DNA of 64,000 nt from Acidobacteriaceae bacterium (GTDB lineage: Bacteria > Acidobacteriota > Terriglobia > Terriglobales > Acidobacteriaceae). The DNA is taken from assembly GCA_027449965.1 (NCBI GenBank), contig DAIDKP010000007.1, positions 62,001 through 126,000 on the forward strand, in the 5' to 3' direction. Under the pieces are notes generated by a model. It searched no databases, had not been told where the DNA came from, and worked only from the letters and a program-made list of their open reading frames with translations. Of this stretch, positions 27,543-36,891 are shown piece after piece. Position 1 is the first letter of the stretch. The number at the start of each line of letters is the position of its first letter. The position numbers and the translations under genes were made by a program.

Positions 27543-28041
27543 TTCCTTTGCGCTTGCCTCTGGCTGTTTCAATCACTACCCAGAATCTCCCGAAGATACA
27601 TGGGCTATCTCCGGGATTTGGCCTATCTGCTCAAGAACAGATGTAATTATGCCGCTCATTACACGAGAAAAGAAAATTTTCGAGTAAACATTTACAAGTC
27701 ACAACTCATGAACACTTTTGGTGTATTATGGAAAGGCAAGATCAAAATTACCAGCAATCAGTCGCCTAATCTCTGCATCGGATAAGGGAAATTCTACTCG
27801 CAGGCGCAAATAATTCGAGTGGAATTTCACAAAAGGATGCAAGAATCAAATCAGTACTGACAACAGGATAGTTCGACGAACAGAAAGTACAAGGAGTCTT
27901 CCAGAGGCTATTCTGTGGATGAAACGACGAGCAAAATCAAACTGAAATCCGCGTAGCTTCCTTCTGGATTTCACTTCTGCTGGAAATCGAACTGTCCATC
28001 CGTGCGTTTCAGTGTGTAACAAAAATTCTAAGGAGAACGGT
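27543..28041. other. AT-rich intergenic region between tRNA-Lys and the sugar transferase
   Basis: 499 bases with markedly lower GC than the rest of the window. No ORF has coding character; the minus-strand ORF at 27846-28208 overlaps the sugar transferase and is a shadow. A hairpin at 27589-27615 (CCCGAAGATA/TATCTCCGGG, one mismatch) could end the tRNA transcript. I see no copy of the tRNA 3' end that would mark an integration site. Promoter elements for the sugar transferase probably lie in its second half. Confidence 0.5.
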
Positions 28042-28797
28042 GTGCACTCCCCTATGGCTTCCATTACTCCAATCGATGCTCGAAGCAACCCGGTTCTTGT
28101 CCCAGAGCAGCCGAAGACCCGGCAGACGGACTGGTTATTTGCCTCGACCCAACTCCGGAGAGCCGCAAAAAACGCCATGTCCGCCAGGTATTGCTTCTGC
28201 AAGCGCATGGTGGATCTGGCCGTCTCCGGCCTTCTGCTGATCCTGCTGATGCCGCTTGGATTGCTGCTAGCAGCGCTCGTATGGTTTACCTCGCCGGGCC
28301 CTGTTTTTTATCGGGAAGAGCGTATTGGTCGCTTTGGTGTTCCCTTCCGCATCTTCAAGTTCCGCTCCATGTACGTCTACAAGGCTGACTCCATCTGCAA
28401 TATTCAGACCGGTGGGCACGACCATCTGCTGCAGATGCGCACTTTTCTCAAGCATGTCGGCAATCCGCGTGTGACGCCGGTTGGCCGAATCCTGCGAAAG
28501 TGGAGTCTGGATGAACTGCCTCAGTTACTCAATGTCTTTCGTGGGGAGATGTCTCTTGTCGGACCACGTCCGATCGTCGATGCAGAGCGCCCCATTTATG
28601 GTACGCATATGCAGTACTACACGCTTATCCATCCAGGCATGACTGGCCTCTGGCAGGTCTCCGGTCGCAGCAACGTGGATTTTTCACGCCGTGTCCATCT
28701 GGACAGCATTTACTGCATTCATTGGAGCCTGCGCAAGGACTTTCTGTTGATCTTCAAGACCATTCCCGCTGTCCTGCGAAAGACCGGAGCCTACTGA
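28042..28797 (+). CDS. Undecaprenyl-phosphate sugar phosphotransferase (bacterial sugar transferase)
   Basis: 251 residues. A single membrane segment (SGLLLILLMPLGLLLAALVWF) precedes the catalytic cytoplasmic domain with SPGPVFYREERIGRFGVPF, FKFRSM, LRKWSLDELPQLLNVFRGEMSLVGPRP and GLWQVSGRS, the complete signature of the WcaJ/ExoY-type domain. It transfers sugar-1-phosphate to undecaprenyl phosphate to begin exopolysaccharide or O-unit assembly. It lacks the N-terminal four-helix and nucleotide-binding-like part of WcaJ, so it is the short ExoY-like form. Start GTG at 28042 is set by AAGGAG six bases upstream; the track start at 28012 lies ahead of that site. Confidence 0.93.
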   Translation: MHSPMASITPIDARSNPVLVPEQPKTRQTDWLFASTQLRRAAKNAMSARYCFCKRMVDLAVSGLLLILLMPLGLLLAALVWFTSPGPVFYREERIGRFGVPFRIFKFRSMYVYKADSICNIQTGGHDHLLQMRTFLKHVGNPRVTPVGRILRKWSLDELPQLLNVFRGEMSLVGPRPIVDAERPIYGTHMQYYTLIHPGMTGLWQVSGRSNVDFSRRVHLDSIYCIHWSLRKDFLLIFKTIPAVLRKTGAY

Positions 28798-28861
28798 GCG
28801 TCAGAGTTACGACGATTTTTATGTCTCCCGTTTGCTGGTTGCGGGGTCACCTTGTTCAGGC

Positions 28862-29620
28862 TCACGTGCGCGCTATAGGAGTGGGTGAGCTGTTGTAGCG
28901 TCCCAGCAGCGTATTCCACCGGATAATCACAATCTCAGCCAGCATTTGCATGCCATCCCGAAGATAGCTGATCCGACTGCGTTCGTCGTGTCCCCACGTG
29001 ACGGGCACTTCTCTCACGCGGAGTCCGTGTTTGAGCGCAATGAACAGAATCTCCGGATCGAAGCCCCACCGCTCAATCGTTTGCAACTGAAGCACGGTTT
29101 GCGCCGCAGTGCGCGTAAACGCCTTGAATCCGCATTGGGTATCGGCAAACGGAAGGCCCATCACCAACCTTGTCAGCAGATTGAAGCACCGGCCAAAAAA
29201 CTGACGATACAGCGGTTGACGATCCGTCTGGCGACTTCGCTCCAGCCAGCGCGATCCAATGGCGATGTCGGCTCCGCCTTGAATGGCTTCCAGAAGCCGC
29301 TGCGCCTCCTGTATCGGTGCGGAGAGATCGGCGTCGGTAAACATGACAATGTTGCCTCGGGCATGTAACAGTCCATTGCGAACGCTGTAGCCTTTGCCTC
29401 GATTGCCCGGATTGCGCAGCAGCCGTACCTCCGGGTGCGCATCGCAGAAGCGCGTGACCCTCGCGGCAGTATCATCCGTCGAGCCGTCGTCGACCACTAC
29501 CAGCTCAGCACCCCAACCGTTGTCGTGAATACAAGCCACTACATCCTGCATGGCGCGGTCGATGCGGGCGCTTTCGTTGTAGGCTGGTATGACGATACTG
29601 TAGTCAGGATAGTTGCTCAC
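28862..29620 (-). CDS. Family 2 glycosyltransferase (dolichyl/polyprenyl-phosphate sugar synthase-like)
   Basis: 252 residues. GT-A fold with YSIVIPAYNESARI at the start, ELVVVDDGSTDDT for nucleotide binding, the metal-binding FTDADLSAP, and DTQCGFKAFTR, typical of dolichyl-phosphate beta-glucosyltransferase-like enzymes. There are no C-terminal membrane helices, so it is a soluble or peripheral form. It probably charges a polyprenyl phosphate with a sugar for envelope glycan modification. It converges with the sugar transferase gene 64 bases away. Start ATG at 29620. Confidence 0.9.
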   Translation of the reverse strand: MSNYPDYSIVIPAYNESARIDRAMQDVVACIHDNGWGAELVVVDDGSTDDTAARVTRFCDAHPEVRLLRNPGNRGKGYSVRNGLLHARGNIVMFTDADLSAPIQEAQRLLEAIQGGADIAIGSRWLERSRQTDRQPLYRQFFGRCFNLLTRLVMGLPFADTQCGFKAFTRTAAQTVLQLQTIERWGFDPEILFIALKHGLRVREVPVTWGHDERSRISYLRDGMQMLAEIVIIRWNTLLGRYNSSPTPIART

Positions 29621-29706
29621 TGCCTGGATTCCTCAAGCCTGCTCCCAGAATTGTGAAGGATCACTCTCTGGTCATCATACCGGAGATGCATCCGAAGCTA
29701 AATAGT

Positions 29707-29734
29707 TGAAGGAACCCGAAGATAAAGTATAAGC
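29707..29734 (+). promoter_or_regulatory. Candidate sigma-70 promoter of the HU-like gene
   Basis: TTGAAG, a 16-base spacer and TATAAG, about 100 bases before the HU start codon. No competing gene overlaps it. Confidence 0.55.
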
Positions 29735-29832
29735 CGGTGCTGGATTTGATCTTTTGTGCCCGGGAAGCAGGGAGTTGCATTTATCCTAAGTACGCGAAGT
29801 CAAACAGGATCAGAACGCGGAGGCTAACGGGT

Positions 29833-30120
29833 ATGACAAAGGCAGATCTCGTAGAGCAGGTGACAGCACTGGGTGACCTGACCCGGCGCGATAGCGAGGT
29901 AATTGTGGAGACAATCTTCGACTCCGTGATTCATGCGTTGCAGTCGGGCGACAAAATCGAGATTCGCGGATTTGGCTCATTCCGAATTCGCTCGCGCAAC
30001 GCTCGCACAGGGCGCAATCCCAAAACCGGCGCGAAGGTTGAAGTTCCAGCCAAACGGATCCCCTACTTCAAGCCATCCAAGGAACTACGTCATCTCATCA
30101 ACCCAGGCGAAGCGGAGTAG
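29833..30120 (+). CDS. HU/IHF-family nucleoid DNA-binding protein
   Basis: 95 residues from ATG 29833 (MTKADLVEQV); the track start at 29737 lies in the 5' leader. Family landmarks: helical dimerisation half, then KIEIRGFGSFRIRSRNARTGRNPKTGAKVEVPAKRIPYFKPSKELR, which contains the DNA-bending beta-arm with the Asn-Pro tip (RNPKTG). It bends and compacts DNA as a dimer. HU and IHF subunits cannot be separated safely here. It converges on aroDE, 31 bases apart. Confidence 0.95.
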   Translation: MTKADLVEQVTALGDLTRRDSEVIVETIFDSVIHALQSGDKIEIRGFGSFRIRSRNARTGRNPKTGAKVEVPAKRIPYFKPSKELRHLINPGEAE

Positions 30121-30151
30121 GCCAAAATCCGGCTGCTCTTCGCCGCTGCCG

Positions 30152-31720
30152 TTATCCGCCCGCCGCCTGGGACTGTTGCAAAGCCTGAAGCACAGTGCGC
30201 ATCATCTCTGTTTCCGGCGCTGGTTTGCCCGTCCACAGTTCAAACTGCCGCGCACCCTGCTGCACAAACATCTCCACGCCCTGGATCACCGTGCATCCAC
30301 GTTGCCGGGCAAGTTGCAGCAGCGGCGTTTCCAGCGGGTTGTATACCAGATCAAAGACGACCCGCGCGTTCCACTCTTCCGGCATCAGCGGCATGGACTG
30401 CGGATGGCCCACCATTCCACACGGCGTTGCGTTCACCAGCACATCAAACGATCGGTCCGGGACCAGCGAACGAGGAATCGCCACAGCTCCGGCTTCCTCG
30501 GCCAGTTGTTCTGCTACCGTTTCATTGCGTCCGCACAGGAAGACGTGCGCGCCTTTCTCCAGCAATCCAAATACGGCTGCGCGAGCTGCGCCACCGGCAC
30601 CCAACACGAGCACATTTGCCCCGCGCAGCGGCAGCCGCCGCTCCAGCGGACGAACCACTCCCGCCACATCCGTGTTGAATCCGTAGAGCCTGCGATCGGC
30701 GCCCAGCCGAACTGTATTGCACGCGCCCAGCCGAGCCGTCAGCGGGTCCAGATTCGCCAGATGAGGCAGAATCTGCTGCTTGAATGGCATCGTGATGCTC
30801 ATGCCGCTGATCGGCAGTTCGCTCACCACGCGCAACAGGTCTTCGATCGAGTGAACCAGCAGCGGCACATACACCGCATCGAAGCGTTCTCGATGAAAAG
30901 CTGCATTCTGCATCAGCGGAGAGAGCGAATGTGCAACCGGATTGCCGGCCACGCCAAAGATGCGCGTCGATCGGCTGATCTCTTCCACGCGAAACCGCTC
31001 GTGCATCACCTCCGCCGTAAACTGTCCCGGAGCGGTCGCAGCATCGTCGGAAGCCGAGGCAAACGTGAAAGCGGCACCACTGCGCAGGCACAGGATTCGG
31101 CTGAGCACTCCGGCCTCACCCATGGCAAACGAGACAATCTGCGCCGTGTCGGAGGCGTTCTCCAGCCAGCGAAGCAGCCGCAGGTTATCCGCCAACCCCT
31201 GTGCGGTCGGAATGAGCTTGATCAGCTCCGGTTGAAAGCGCTGGATTCGCTCCATCGTGGTGACTGGATCAGAAAAACCGCGAAAGTCGTGGAAACTGAC
31301 CATCAGCGCTGCCCCTGCATGGCGCAGTTCTTCCAACTGTGCCGCGCTGGCTTCCTCGGCGGACTCCACTTCAAGGTCGATGATGGAGCACCCTGCCTGG
31401 GCAGCATGGGTCAGAATCGACAGTTCCTCTTTCAGCGTCCCGCGAAAGCTGCCCCCATGCGCCTGCCTGCGACAGGTCGCGATCACGGTCACGTCGCCAT
31501 GATTCTGGCGCGCCTCGCTCACAAAGCGGCCCAGCGGCGCAATCGCGGAGCCAGGTTTGTCCAGCGCGTCCAGCCGAAGCTCGATCAGACGGCTTTGGGA
31601 GAGTGCGCTTTTTGCCTGCTGAAAAAGCTCTGGAACACGCTTCGATTGCAGGGCAATGGCAATGCGTCCTACGCGTGATGGGAGAGATGTGACATTCGAG
31701 ATGGCAGAGTTTGGCTGCAT
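30152..31720 (-). CDS. aroDE: Bifunctional 3-dehydroquinate dehydratase / shikimate dehydrogenase
   Basis: 522 residues: an N-terminal type I dehydroquinase (about 15-240) fused to shikimate dehydrogenase (about 255-520), so steps 3 and 4 of the shikimate pathway are on one chain. The dehydratase has the catalytic His in MVSFHDF and Schiff-base Lys in ELIKLIPTA. The dehydrogenase has GNPVAHSLSPLMQNAAF, SITMPFKQ (catalytic Lys), CNTVR, the NADP-binding VLVLGAGGAARAAVFGL and NATPCGMVGHP. Fused AroDE is known from plants, chlamydiae, planctomycetes and some acidobacteria. Start ATG at 31720. Confidence 0.95.
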   Translation of the reverse strand: MQPNSAISNVTSLPSRVGRIAIALQSKRVPELFQQAKSALSQSRLIELRLDALDKPGSAIAPLGRFVSEARQNHGDVTVIATCRRQAHGGSFRGTLKEELSILTHAAQAGCSIIDLEVESAEEASAAQLEELRHAGAALMVSFHDFRGFSDPVTTMERIQRFQPELIKLIPTAQGLADNLRLLRWLENASDTAQIVSFAMGEAGVLSRILCLRSGAAFTFASASDDAATAPGQFTAEVMHERFRVEEISRSTRIFGVAGNPVAHSLSPLMQNAAFHRERFDAVYVPLLVHSIEDLLRVVSELPISGMSITMPFKQQILPHLANLDPLTARLGACNTVRLGADRRLYGFNTDVAGVVRPLERRLPLRGANVLVLGAGGAARAAVFGLLEKGAHVFLCGRNETVAEQLAEEAGAVAIPRSLVPDRSFDVLVNATPCGMVGHPQSMPLMPEEWNARVVFDLVYNPLETPLLQLARQRGCTVIQGVEMFVQQGARQFELWTGKPAPETEMMRTVLQALQQSQAAGG

Positions 31721-31900
31721 GGTAGCAATTGCGGCATATTAAAGCCCAGAAAGCCGCAATGCAAGTCCTGCACCTCGAGAACAGCATTTCCCGCCGCAGA
31801 AGACGAGCGTTTCCCGGTGCAGGCGGTGAAGCGCAGCTGAAACTCCGCACAGGAGGGAGCATCCTCGGTCGGCACAACCGTAGCGGTCAATCGAAATCAA

Positions 31901-31941
31901 TCAATCAGTTGATTGACAACCAGCGGATGGAGAGTTAACCT
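31901..31941 (+). promoter_or_regulatory. TetR operator overlapping a promoter
   Basis: TCAATCA-GT-TGATTGA is a perfect 7+7 palindrome at 31901-31916, typical of a TetR-family operator. TTGACA (31913-31918) overlaps its right arm and is followed by a 17-base spacer and TAACCT (31936-31941). Binding would block the -35. The gene starts at 31948, only 7 bases after the -10. Confidence 0.75.
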
Positions 31942-31947
31942 CTCTTC

Positions 31948-32646
31948 ATGGCCTCCGACACCGAAGTCCAAGCGGATCTCGATCTTCACGAGATCGTCAA
32001 CCGTGCAAACGCCTTCCTCCAACCAGCCGATGAACATGGCAAGCGTCGAGTGGCGCTTTTGCGTGCCGCCTTTGACGCGATTGCCGAGGTCGGGTTTGAG
32101 GGCCTGCGTACTCGCGCTGTCGCCCTTCGCGCCGGGGTCAATATTGCCACGCTCCATTACTACTTTCCCACCAAGCAAAAACTTATCGAGGGAGTGGCGG
32201 AGTGGATGGGAGCGCGTTTTGTCACCCTTCACGGTCCCCGTCCGCAGCCTTCTGGCATTCCGGCGCTTGACCGCCTTCGCCAGGAGTTTTCCGATGGATG
32301 CTTCTATCTGCGCGAGCACCCGGAGCTTCTGCTCGTCATCCAGGAGTTCAGCCTGCGCGGCAAGCGCGACCCGGAGGTGCGGAAGATCGTCCTTCAGTTG
32401 AACGGTTACTGGCGGTCCGGGCTGGAGCGCCTGATTCGATCCGGCATTGCGGAGGGATCGTTCCGCAATGACCTGCCCGTCTCAGACCTGCTCGCTCTGG
32501 TCATGGCCGCGCTCACTGGAGCCGCGGATATTCCTCGCGACCAGATCGATCGTCTTCGCGGCAATGTTGAAGCATGGATTCTTTCGGATGCTGCGAAGGA
32601 AAAACTTGCCTCCTCCAGCCAACTCGAAAGCGAGGTTACGCAATGA
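31948..32646 (+). CDS. TetR-family transcriptional regulator
   Basis: 232 residues. The N-terminal helix-turn-helix (about 30-75) reads [43 protein letters not shown], typical of TetR regulators with the YYFPTK element. The rest is an all-helical ligand domain of unknown ligand. A palindrome just upstream predicts autoregulation. Its stop overlaps the start of the FAD monooxygenase (ATGA), so the two are translated together and the regulator probably controls the oxygenase, an arrangement common for flavin monooxygenases that act on aromatic or toxic compounds. Confidence 0.93.
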   Translation: MASDTEVQADLDLHEIVNRANAFLQPADEHGKRRVALLRAAFDAIAEVGFEGLRTRAVALRAGVNIATLHYYFPTKQKLIEGVAEWMGARFVTLHGPRPQPSGIPALDRLRQEFSDGCFYLREHPELLLVIQEFSLRGKRDPEVRKIVLQLNGYWRSGLERLIRSGIAEGSFRNDLPVSDLLALVMAALTGAADIPRDQIDRLRGNVEAWILSDAAKEKLASSSQLESEVTQ

Positions 32647-33915
32647 CCGGACAAAGCTTTCACGTTGCCATCATCGGCGGCGGACTGGGTGGTCTTTGTC
32701 TCGCACAAAGCCTGCGCAAATCGGGTATTCGCTTTACTGTCTTCGAGCGTGACGCATCTCCCACCTCGCGCCCGCAAGGCTACCGCATCCACATCGATCC
32801 ACAGGGCAGTCTGGCGCTCTATCAATCGCTCCCGGAGCCACTGGCAGATATTTGTTGCAACGGGCGGTCAGTTTGCTCAGGGATTCACCGTGATGACGGA
32901 ACAGATGCGGGAGCTGATCAGCGTTCATGCAGAGAAACGCAGGGTGGATCCGATCGCCCAGCATCGCTCCATCAGCCGCATTCACCTGCGTCGGGTGCTG
33001 CTGGCGGGCATTCAGGATGCTGTGCAGTTCAACAGAAGATTTCTCCGCTACGAAGAAATGCCGCAAGGCAAAATCGCCGTCTTCTTTGAGGATGGCAGCA
33101 GTGTAGAAGCCGATCTTCTTGTTGCCGCTGATGGAATTCACTCGCGCGTCCGGCGGCAATATCTTCCCGATGCCGATCCCGTTGAGACCGGCGTTGTCGG
33201 CATCGGCGGCAAAATTCCGCTCCATGGAGAGGCGATGCAACGTCTGCCTCGCCAGGTCTTCGACGGGCCTATCATGGTTCTGCCCTCGTCTCCGTTTTCG
33301 CTGTTTATGGCGCTTTGGAAGCCCGCGCCAGAGGCACAGGAGCACCTCAAGCTCCTGGGTGGTGAATCGGCTCAGGATGACGAGCCGTATCTCATCTTTT
33401 CTCTTGGCGGCAAACGGGAGCGGTTCGGCATTGAGTCGGGCCACCCGGCATTGCCCGCCGATACACTCCGCCAGGCCATGCGCATGGCCATGACCGGCTG
33501 GCATCCGAATCTTTGTGCGCTGGCCGATTGCGTGGACGAATCTGAGTTGGGCCTGTTTCCGGTGCGAACGTCACGTCCGATTCCCGCCTGGAAAAGCTCG
33601 CGCATCACGCTTCTCGGAGACGCCATTCACAGCATGACCCCGTATCGCGGCATTGGCGGCAATATCGCGCTCAAAGACGCAGCTTGGCTCGGTTCGCAGC
33701 TTGCCAGGGTCCAGTCCGGACAAACGGGCTTGCAGGACGCTGTTACCGCCTACGAAAATTCCATGCGCACCTACGCTTTTGCAGCGGTTGCCGACTCGCG
33801 GAAAGCCATGGAGATGGCGAACGGAGCCAGGCATCCGCTCCTGTTTCCCGCTGCCAAGCTGGCTATGCGCTCCGTCCACCACATCCTGCGCTGGAAACGC
33901 GCAGCGGCGCTTTGA
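32643..33915 (+). pseudogene. FAD-dependent monooxygenase, frameshifted
   Basis: The N-terminal part, with the Rossmann motif [14 protein letters not shown], is in the frame starting at ATG 32643. Family similarity then leaves that frame and resumes one base later in the frame that ends at 33915 ([20 protein letters not shown] ... LLGDAIHSMTPYRGIGGN). The switch falls in ccactggcagatatttg at about 32838-32855; removal of one base there would join both parts into a ~423-residue PHBH-type hydroxylase with the FAD-binding GD motif. It could be a genuine recent pseudogene or a sequencing error. The first base overlaps the tetR stop. Confidence 0.85.
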
Positions 33916-33981
33916 TTCCGTGCCCATCCCGCCCTGCTGTGGCAGTCTATAGATTCAGCAGATTTTTCCCGAGGAGTCAGG

Positions 33982-35988
33982 ATGAGCGAACAGTCCCAAC
34001 CGGCAACCAACAGTCCAGAGTCCGTGCACGGATGGAGACCCGCAACCGGGGAACTAACAGCCGACGGATTTTCTCTGTGGGTTGCCGCGCGCCTGGCTGC
34101 CGTCGAGGCTGCGGTTGCAACCCTCAGCGCGGTGCGGGGGCGCCGCACCATCTCCAATACCCTTGCGCCCTATGATCAGGCCGTCCAGCAGCTTAGTCTT
34201 GCCGGCTCACAGGCCGGCGTCCTGAACTCCGTCGCCTCCGACCGCGCTGTGCGCAATCAGGCGCAGGTCGAGGCGCAGCGGGTCGCGCAGGTCGCGACGG
34301 CGCTCAGCCTCAATCGCACCGTCTACGACGCACTCTCTGCCATCGACCGCGAGGAGTTGACGGCTGCCTCCGAACCCACGCGCCATTACCTCCAGCGCAC
34401 TTTGCTTGGCTATCGACTGGCAGGTGTCGACAAAGACGAGGCTACGCGTCAGCAACTTGTGCAGTTGCAGGAGCAGGCAACGCGCCTTTCCCTTGAGTTC
34501 AGCCGAAACATTCAGGAGGGCGGCAAGACGATCCGGGTGGAATCGGCCAGCGAACTGGAAGGGTTGCCGGAGGATTTTCTCGCGCGCCACACGCCCAACT
34601 GCGAGGGACAGTTCGAGCTGACCACCGATCAGCCCGAGATGCAGCCTGTCATGACCTTTGCGCACTCCCACGCCTTGCGAGAACGAATGTTTCTCGCCTA
34701 CAACACGCGCTGCTATCCCCAGAATCGTCAGGTTTTGCTGGATCTGTTGGCAACGCGCCAGCAGATTGCAAATCTTCTGGGATTTCGAAGCTGGGCTGAC
34801 CTTGCAACTGCCGACCAGATGATGGGTTCAGCGGCCAATGTACGCACTTTTCTGGCGCGTCTTGAGGCTGCCAGCCGAGTGGGTGCCGAGCGTGAATTCG
34901 CGCTTGTCAGCGACTTTGCCCACAGGCGCGACCCAGCGGCCAGGCTGGATGCTGCCAGTCGAAGCTACTGGTATGAGCAATATCGTCGCACCGCTTATGC
35001 CTTTGATTCGCAATCGGTTCGACCCTACTTCCCCTACGCCCAGGTCGAACAGGGCGTTCTGGCTACGGCAGAAAAGCTCTTCGGCGTCGAGTTTCGGCGC
35101 GCCGCTGCCACCGGCTGGCACCCGGATGTCTCCGTCTGGGAGGTCTTCGACGCGGGCTTGCTCAAAGGCCGATTCTATCTCGACATGCACCCGCGCGAAG
35201 GCAAGGACAAATGGTTCTCCGCAGCCCCGGTCGTGACCGGAGTGCGCGGACACGCATTGCCCGAGGCAGCATTGATCTGCAACTTCCCGGGCGGCCCGTC
35301 GGCTGGGCAGGAGGATGATCCGGGGTTGATGCAGTACTCCGATGTCGTCACCTACTTCCACGAGTTTGGCCATCTCATGCACGCCATTCTCGGTGGGCAT
35401 ACCGAATGGGCCGGCTTGTCAGGATTCGCCACCGAGGGGGATTTCATCGAGGTTCCCTCACAGATGCTCGAAGAGTTTTTCCGCGATGCATCCTTGCTGC
35501 AAAGTTTTGCTCGCCACTACCAGACCGGCGAAGTGCTGCCCACCGGGACGATTGAAGCCATGAAGCGTGCCGGAGCCTTCGGTCGCGCCGATTGGATGCG
35601 AACGCAGCTCTACTACACCACGCTCTCGCTTGATCTCCACGACAGCGATGCGGCATCTCTCGATCCGGACACGATGACCCGGCAACTTTTTGAGGCTTTC
35701 CAACCCTGGCGCTGGATCGATGGCAACCGCATGTATGCCAGCTTTGGCCATCTCACCGGCTATTCGTCCAACTACTACACCTATGTCTATGACAAGGTGA
35801 TCGCGTTGGACTTTTTCGCTCAGTTTGAAGCCACGAATCTGCTCGGTTGCGATGCAGCCACGCGCTATCGCAAGCGGGTGATCGAGCAGGGTGGCTCCCG
35901 GTCAGGCCGCCAGATGGTGCGCGATTTTCTGGGGCGCGATGAAGATTTTGAGGCTTTCCGAAGCTGGCTCGATGAGGAGTTTGCCTGA
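33982..35988 (+). CDS. M3-family oligopeptidase (oligopeptidase A / Dcp-like)
   Basis: 668 residues. Zinc site HEFGH at about 460-464 (TYFHEFGHLMHAILGG), followed by the third-ligand helix EVPSQMLEEF. The C-terminal SNYYTYVYDKVIALDFFAQF is typical of thimet-type M3 peptidases. It cleaves short peptides in the cytoplasm; no signal peptide is seen. It is of normal length. Start ATG at 33982 preceded by GAGGAGTCAGG. An SDR gene follows 34 bases later on the same strand. Confidence 0.95.
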   Translation: MSEQSQPATNSPESVHGWRPATGELTADGFSLWVAARLAAVEAAVATLSAVRGRRTISNTLAPYDQAVQQLSLAGSQAGVLNSVASDRAVRNQAQVEAQRVAQVATALSLNRTVYDALSAIDREELTAASEPTRHYLQRTLLGYRLAGVDKDEATRQQLVQLQEQATRLSLEFSRNIQEGGKTIRVESASELEGLPEDFLARHTPNCEGQFELTTDQPEMQPVMTFAHSHALRERMFLAYNTRCYPQNRQVLLDLLATRQQIANLLGFRSWADLATADQMMGSAANVRTFLARLEAASRVGAEREFALVSDFAHRRDPAARLDAASRSYWYEQYRRTAYAFDSQSVRPYFPYAQVEQGVLATAEKLFGVEFRRAAATGWHPDVSVWEVFDAGLLKGRFYLDMHPREGKDKWFSAAPVVTGVRGHALPEAALICNFPGGPSAGQEDDPGLMQYSDVVTYFHEFGHLMHAILGGHTEWAGLSGFATEGDFIEVPSQMLEEFFRDASLLQSFARHYQTGEVLPTGTIEAMKRAGAFGRADWMRTQLYYTTLSLDLHDSDAASLDPDTMTRQLFEAFQPWRWIDGNRMYASFGHLTGYSSNYYTYVYDKVIALDFFAQFEATNLLGCDAATRYRKRVIEQGGSRSGRQMVRDFLGRDEDFEAFRSWLDEEFA

Positions 35989-36022
35989 TCGCAAGCCGGG
36001 GACAGGGAACGGAGCGTAGAAC

Positions 36023-36808
36023 ATGACGACAGTCTTCCAGGGAAAATGGGCGCTGGTCACCGGCGCAAGCGCAGGTATCGGTGTCGCGCTGGCACGTGAA
36101 CTGGCTCGGCAGGGCGCCAACCTCATCCTCACGGCTCGCCGGGCTGAGCGCCTCGAAGCCCTGGCCTCCGAACTGCGCGAGCAGGGAAGCGACGTCCGCG
36201 TCGTCATGGCCGACCTCAACCAGCGGACCGCTCCGCAAGCCATCTTCGACGCGACCGAAGGCGCGGGAATCGTCGTCGATATCCTGGTCAACAACGCCGG
36301 CCTGGGCCAGTACGGAGCGTTTGCAACCAATTCTCTGGAACTGGAGCTGAGCCAGGTTCGCGTCAACTGCGAAGCCGTTGTCCATCTGACGCGACTCTTT
36401 TTGCCCGCCATGAAAGCGCGCCGCCGAGGGTGGATTCTCGTGGTCGCCTCCACAGCCAGCTTTCAACCGGTGCCCTACCTCAGCACCTACGCCGCGACCA
36501 AGGGCTTTGATCGGTTTTTTGCGCTTGGCCTGGCCGAAGAAGTAGCCGCGGACGGCATCCGCGTGACCGCGCTTTGTCCAGGACCAACTGAGAGTGAGTT
36601 CTTCGACGTTGCCGGCGCTTCGGCATTTCGTGGGCGCGGCGTCCAAAGCGCCGAGCAGGTGGCATCGCGAGCGCTGCTTGCGCTTGCCAGCGGTAAGCGC
36701 ACCCTGATTCCCAATCTCAGTGGACGCGCCACGGCAACGCTGGTCCGGCTGCTGCCCACGGGCTGGATCACGGCTGCGGTTGCCAGAATGGCCCGTCCAC
36801 GGCAGTAG
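36023..36808 (+). CDS. SDR-family NAD(P)-dependent oxidoreductase
   Basis: 261 residues. Classical SDR: TGASAGIG at about 13-20, ARRAERLEALA (NADP preference suggested by Arg residues), NNAG near 92, catalytic Ser in ASTASF and YAATK (Y and K) near 155-159. The C-terminal part is basic and hydrophobic (TATLVRLLPTGWITAAVARMARPRQ), similar to membrane-associated SDRs such as those of fatty-acid or sterol metabolism. The substrate is not deducible. It probably shares a transcript with the M3 peptidase. Confidence 0.9.
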   Translation: MTTVFQGKWALVTGASAGIGVALARELARQGANLILTARRAERLEALASELREQGSDVRVVMADLNQRTAPQAIFDATEGAGIVVDILVNNAGLGQYGAFATNSLELELSQVRVNCEAVVHLTRLFLPAMKARRRGWILVVASTASFQPVPYLSTYAATKGFDRFFALGLAEEVAADGIRVTALCPGPTESEFFDVAGASAFRGRGVQSAEQVASRALLALASGKRTLIPNLSGRATATLVRLLPTGWITAAVARMARPRQ

Positions 36809-36891
36809 GCTCATTCGTTTTGCCACAAGTTTTTGTCAACGGTCGATTCTCGGCAAAGCAAGCGATTCTGCGCGTGTTTCAAGCCGCTCGA

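Noticed and set aside
27467-28041. Integrated element at tRNA-Lys
   Set aside because: No integrase, no direct repeat of the tRNA 3' end within the window.
27846-28208. 120-residue minus-strand ORF ahead of the sugar transferase
   Set aside because: Overlaps the sugar transferase start and its ribosome site; no family match and no ribosome binding site noticed.
29933-31678. 581-residue plus-strand ORF over HU and aroDE
   Set aside because: It is the antisense of aroDE with Arg/His/Gln-rich composition and no recognisable domain.
32838-32855. Programmed frameshift in the FAD monooxygenase
   Set aside because: No slippery heptamer, stop-proximal stall site or downstream pseudoknot was seen at the switch; mutation or sequencing error is simpler.
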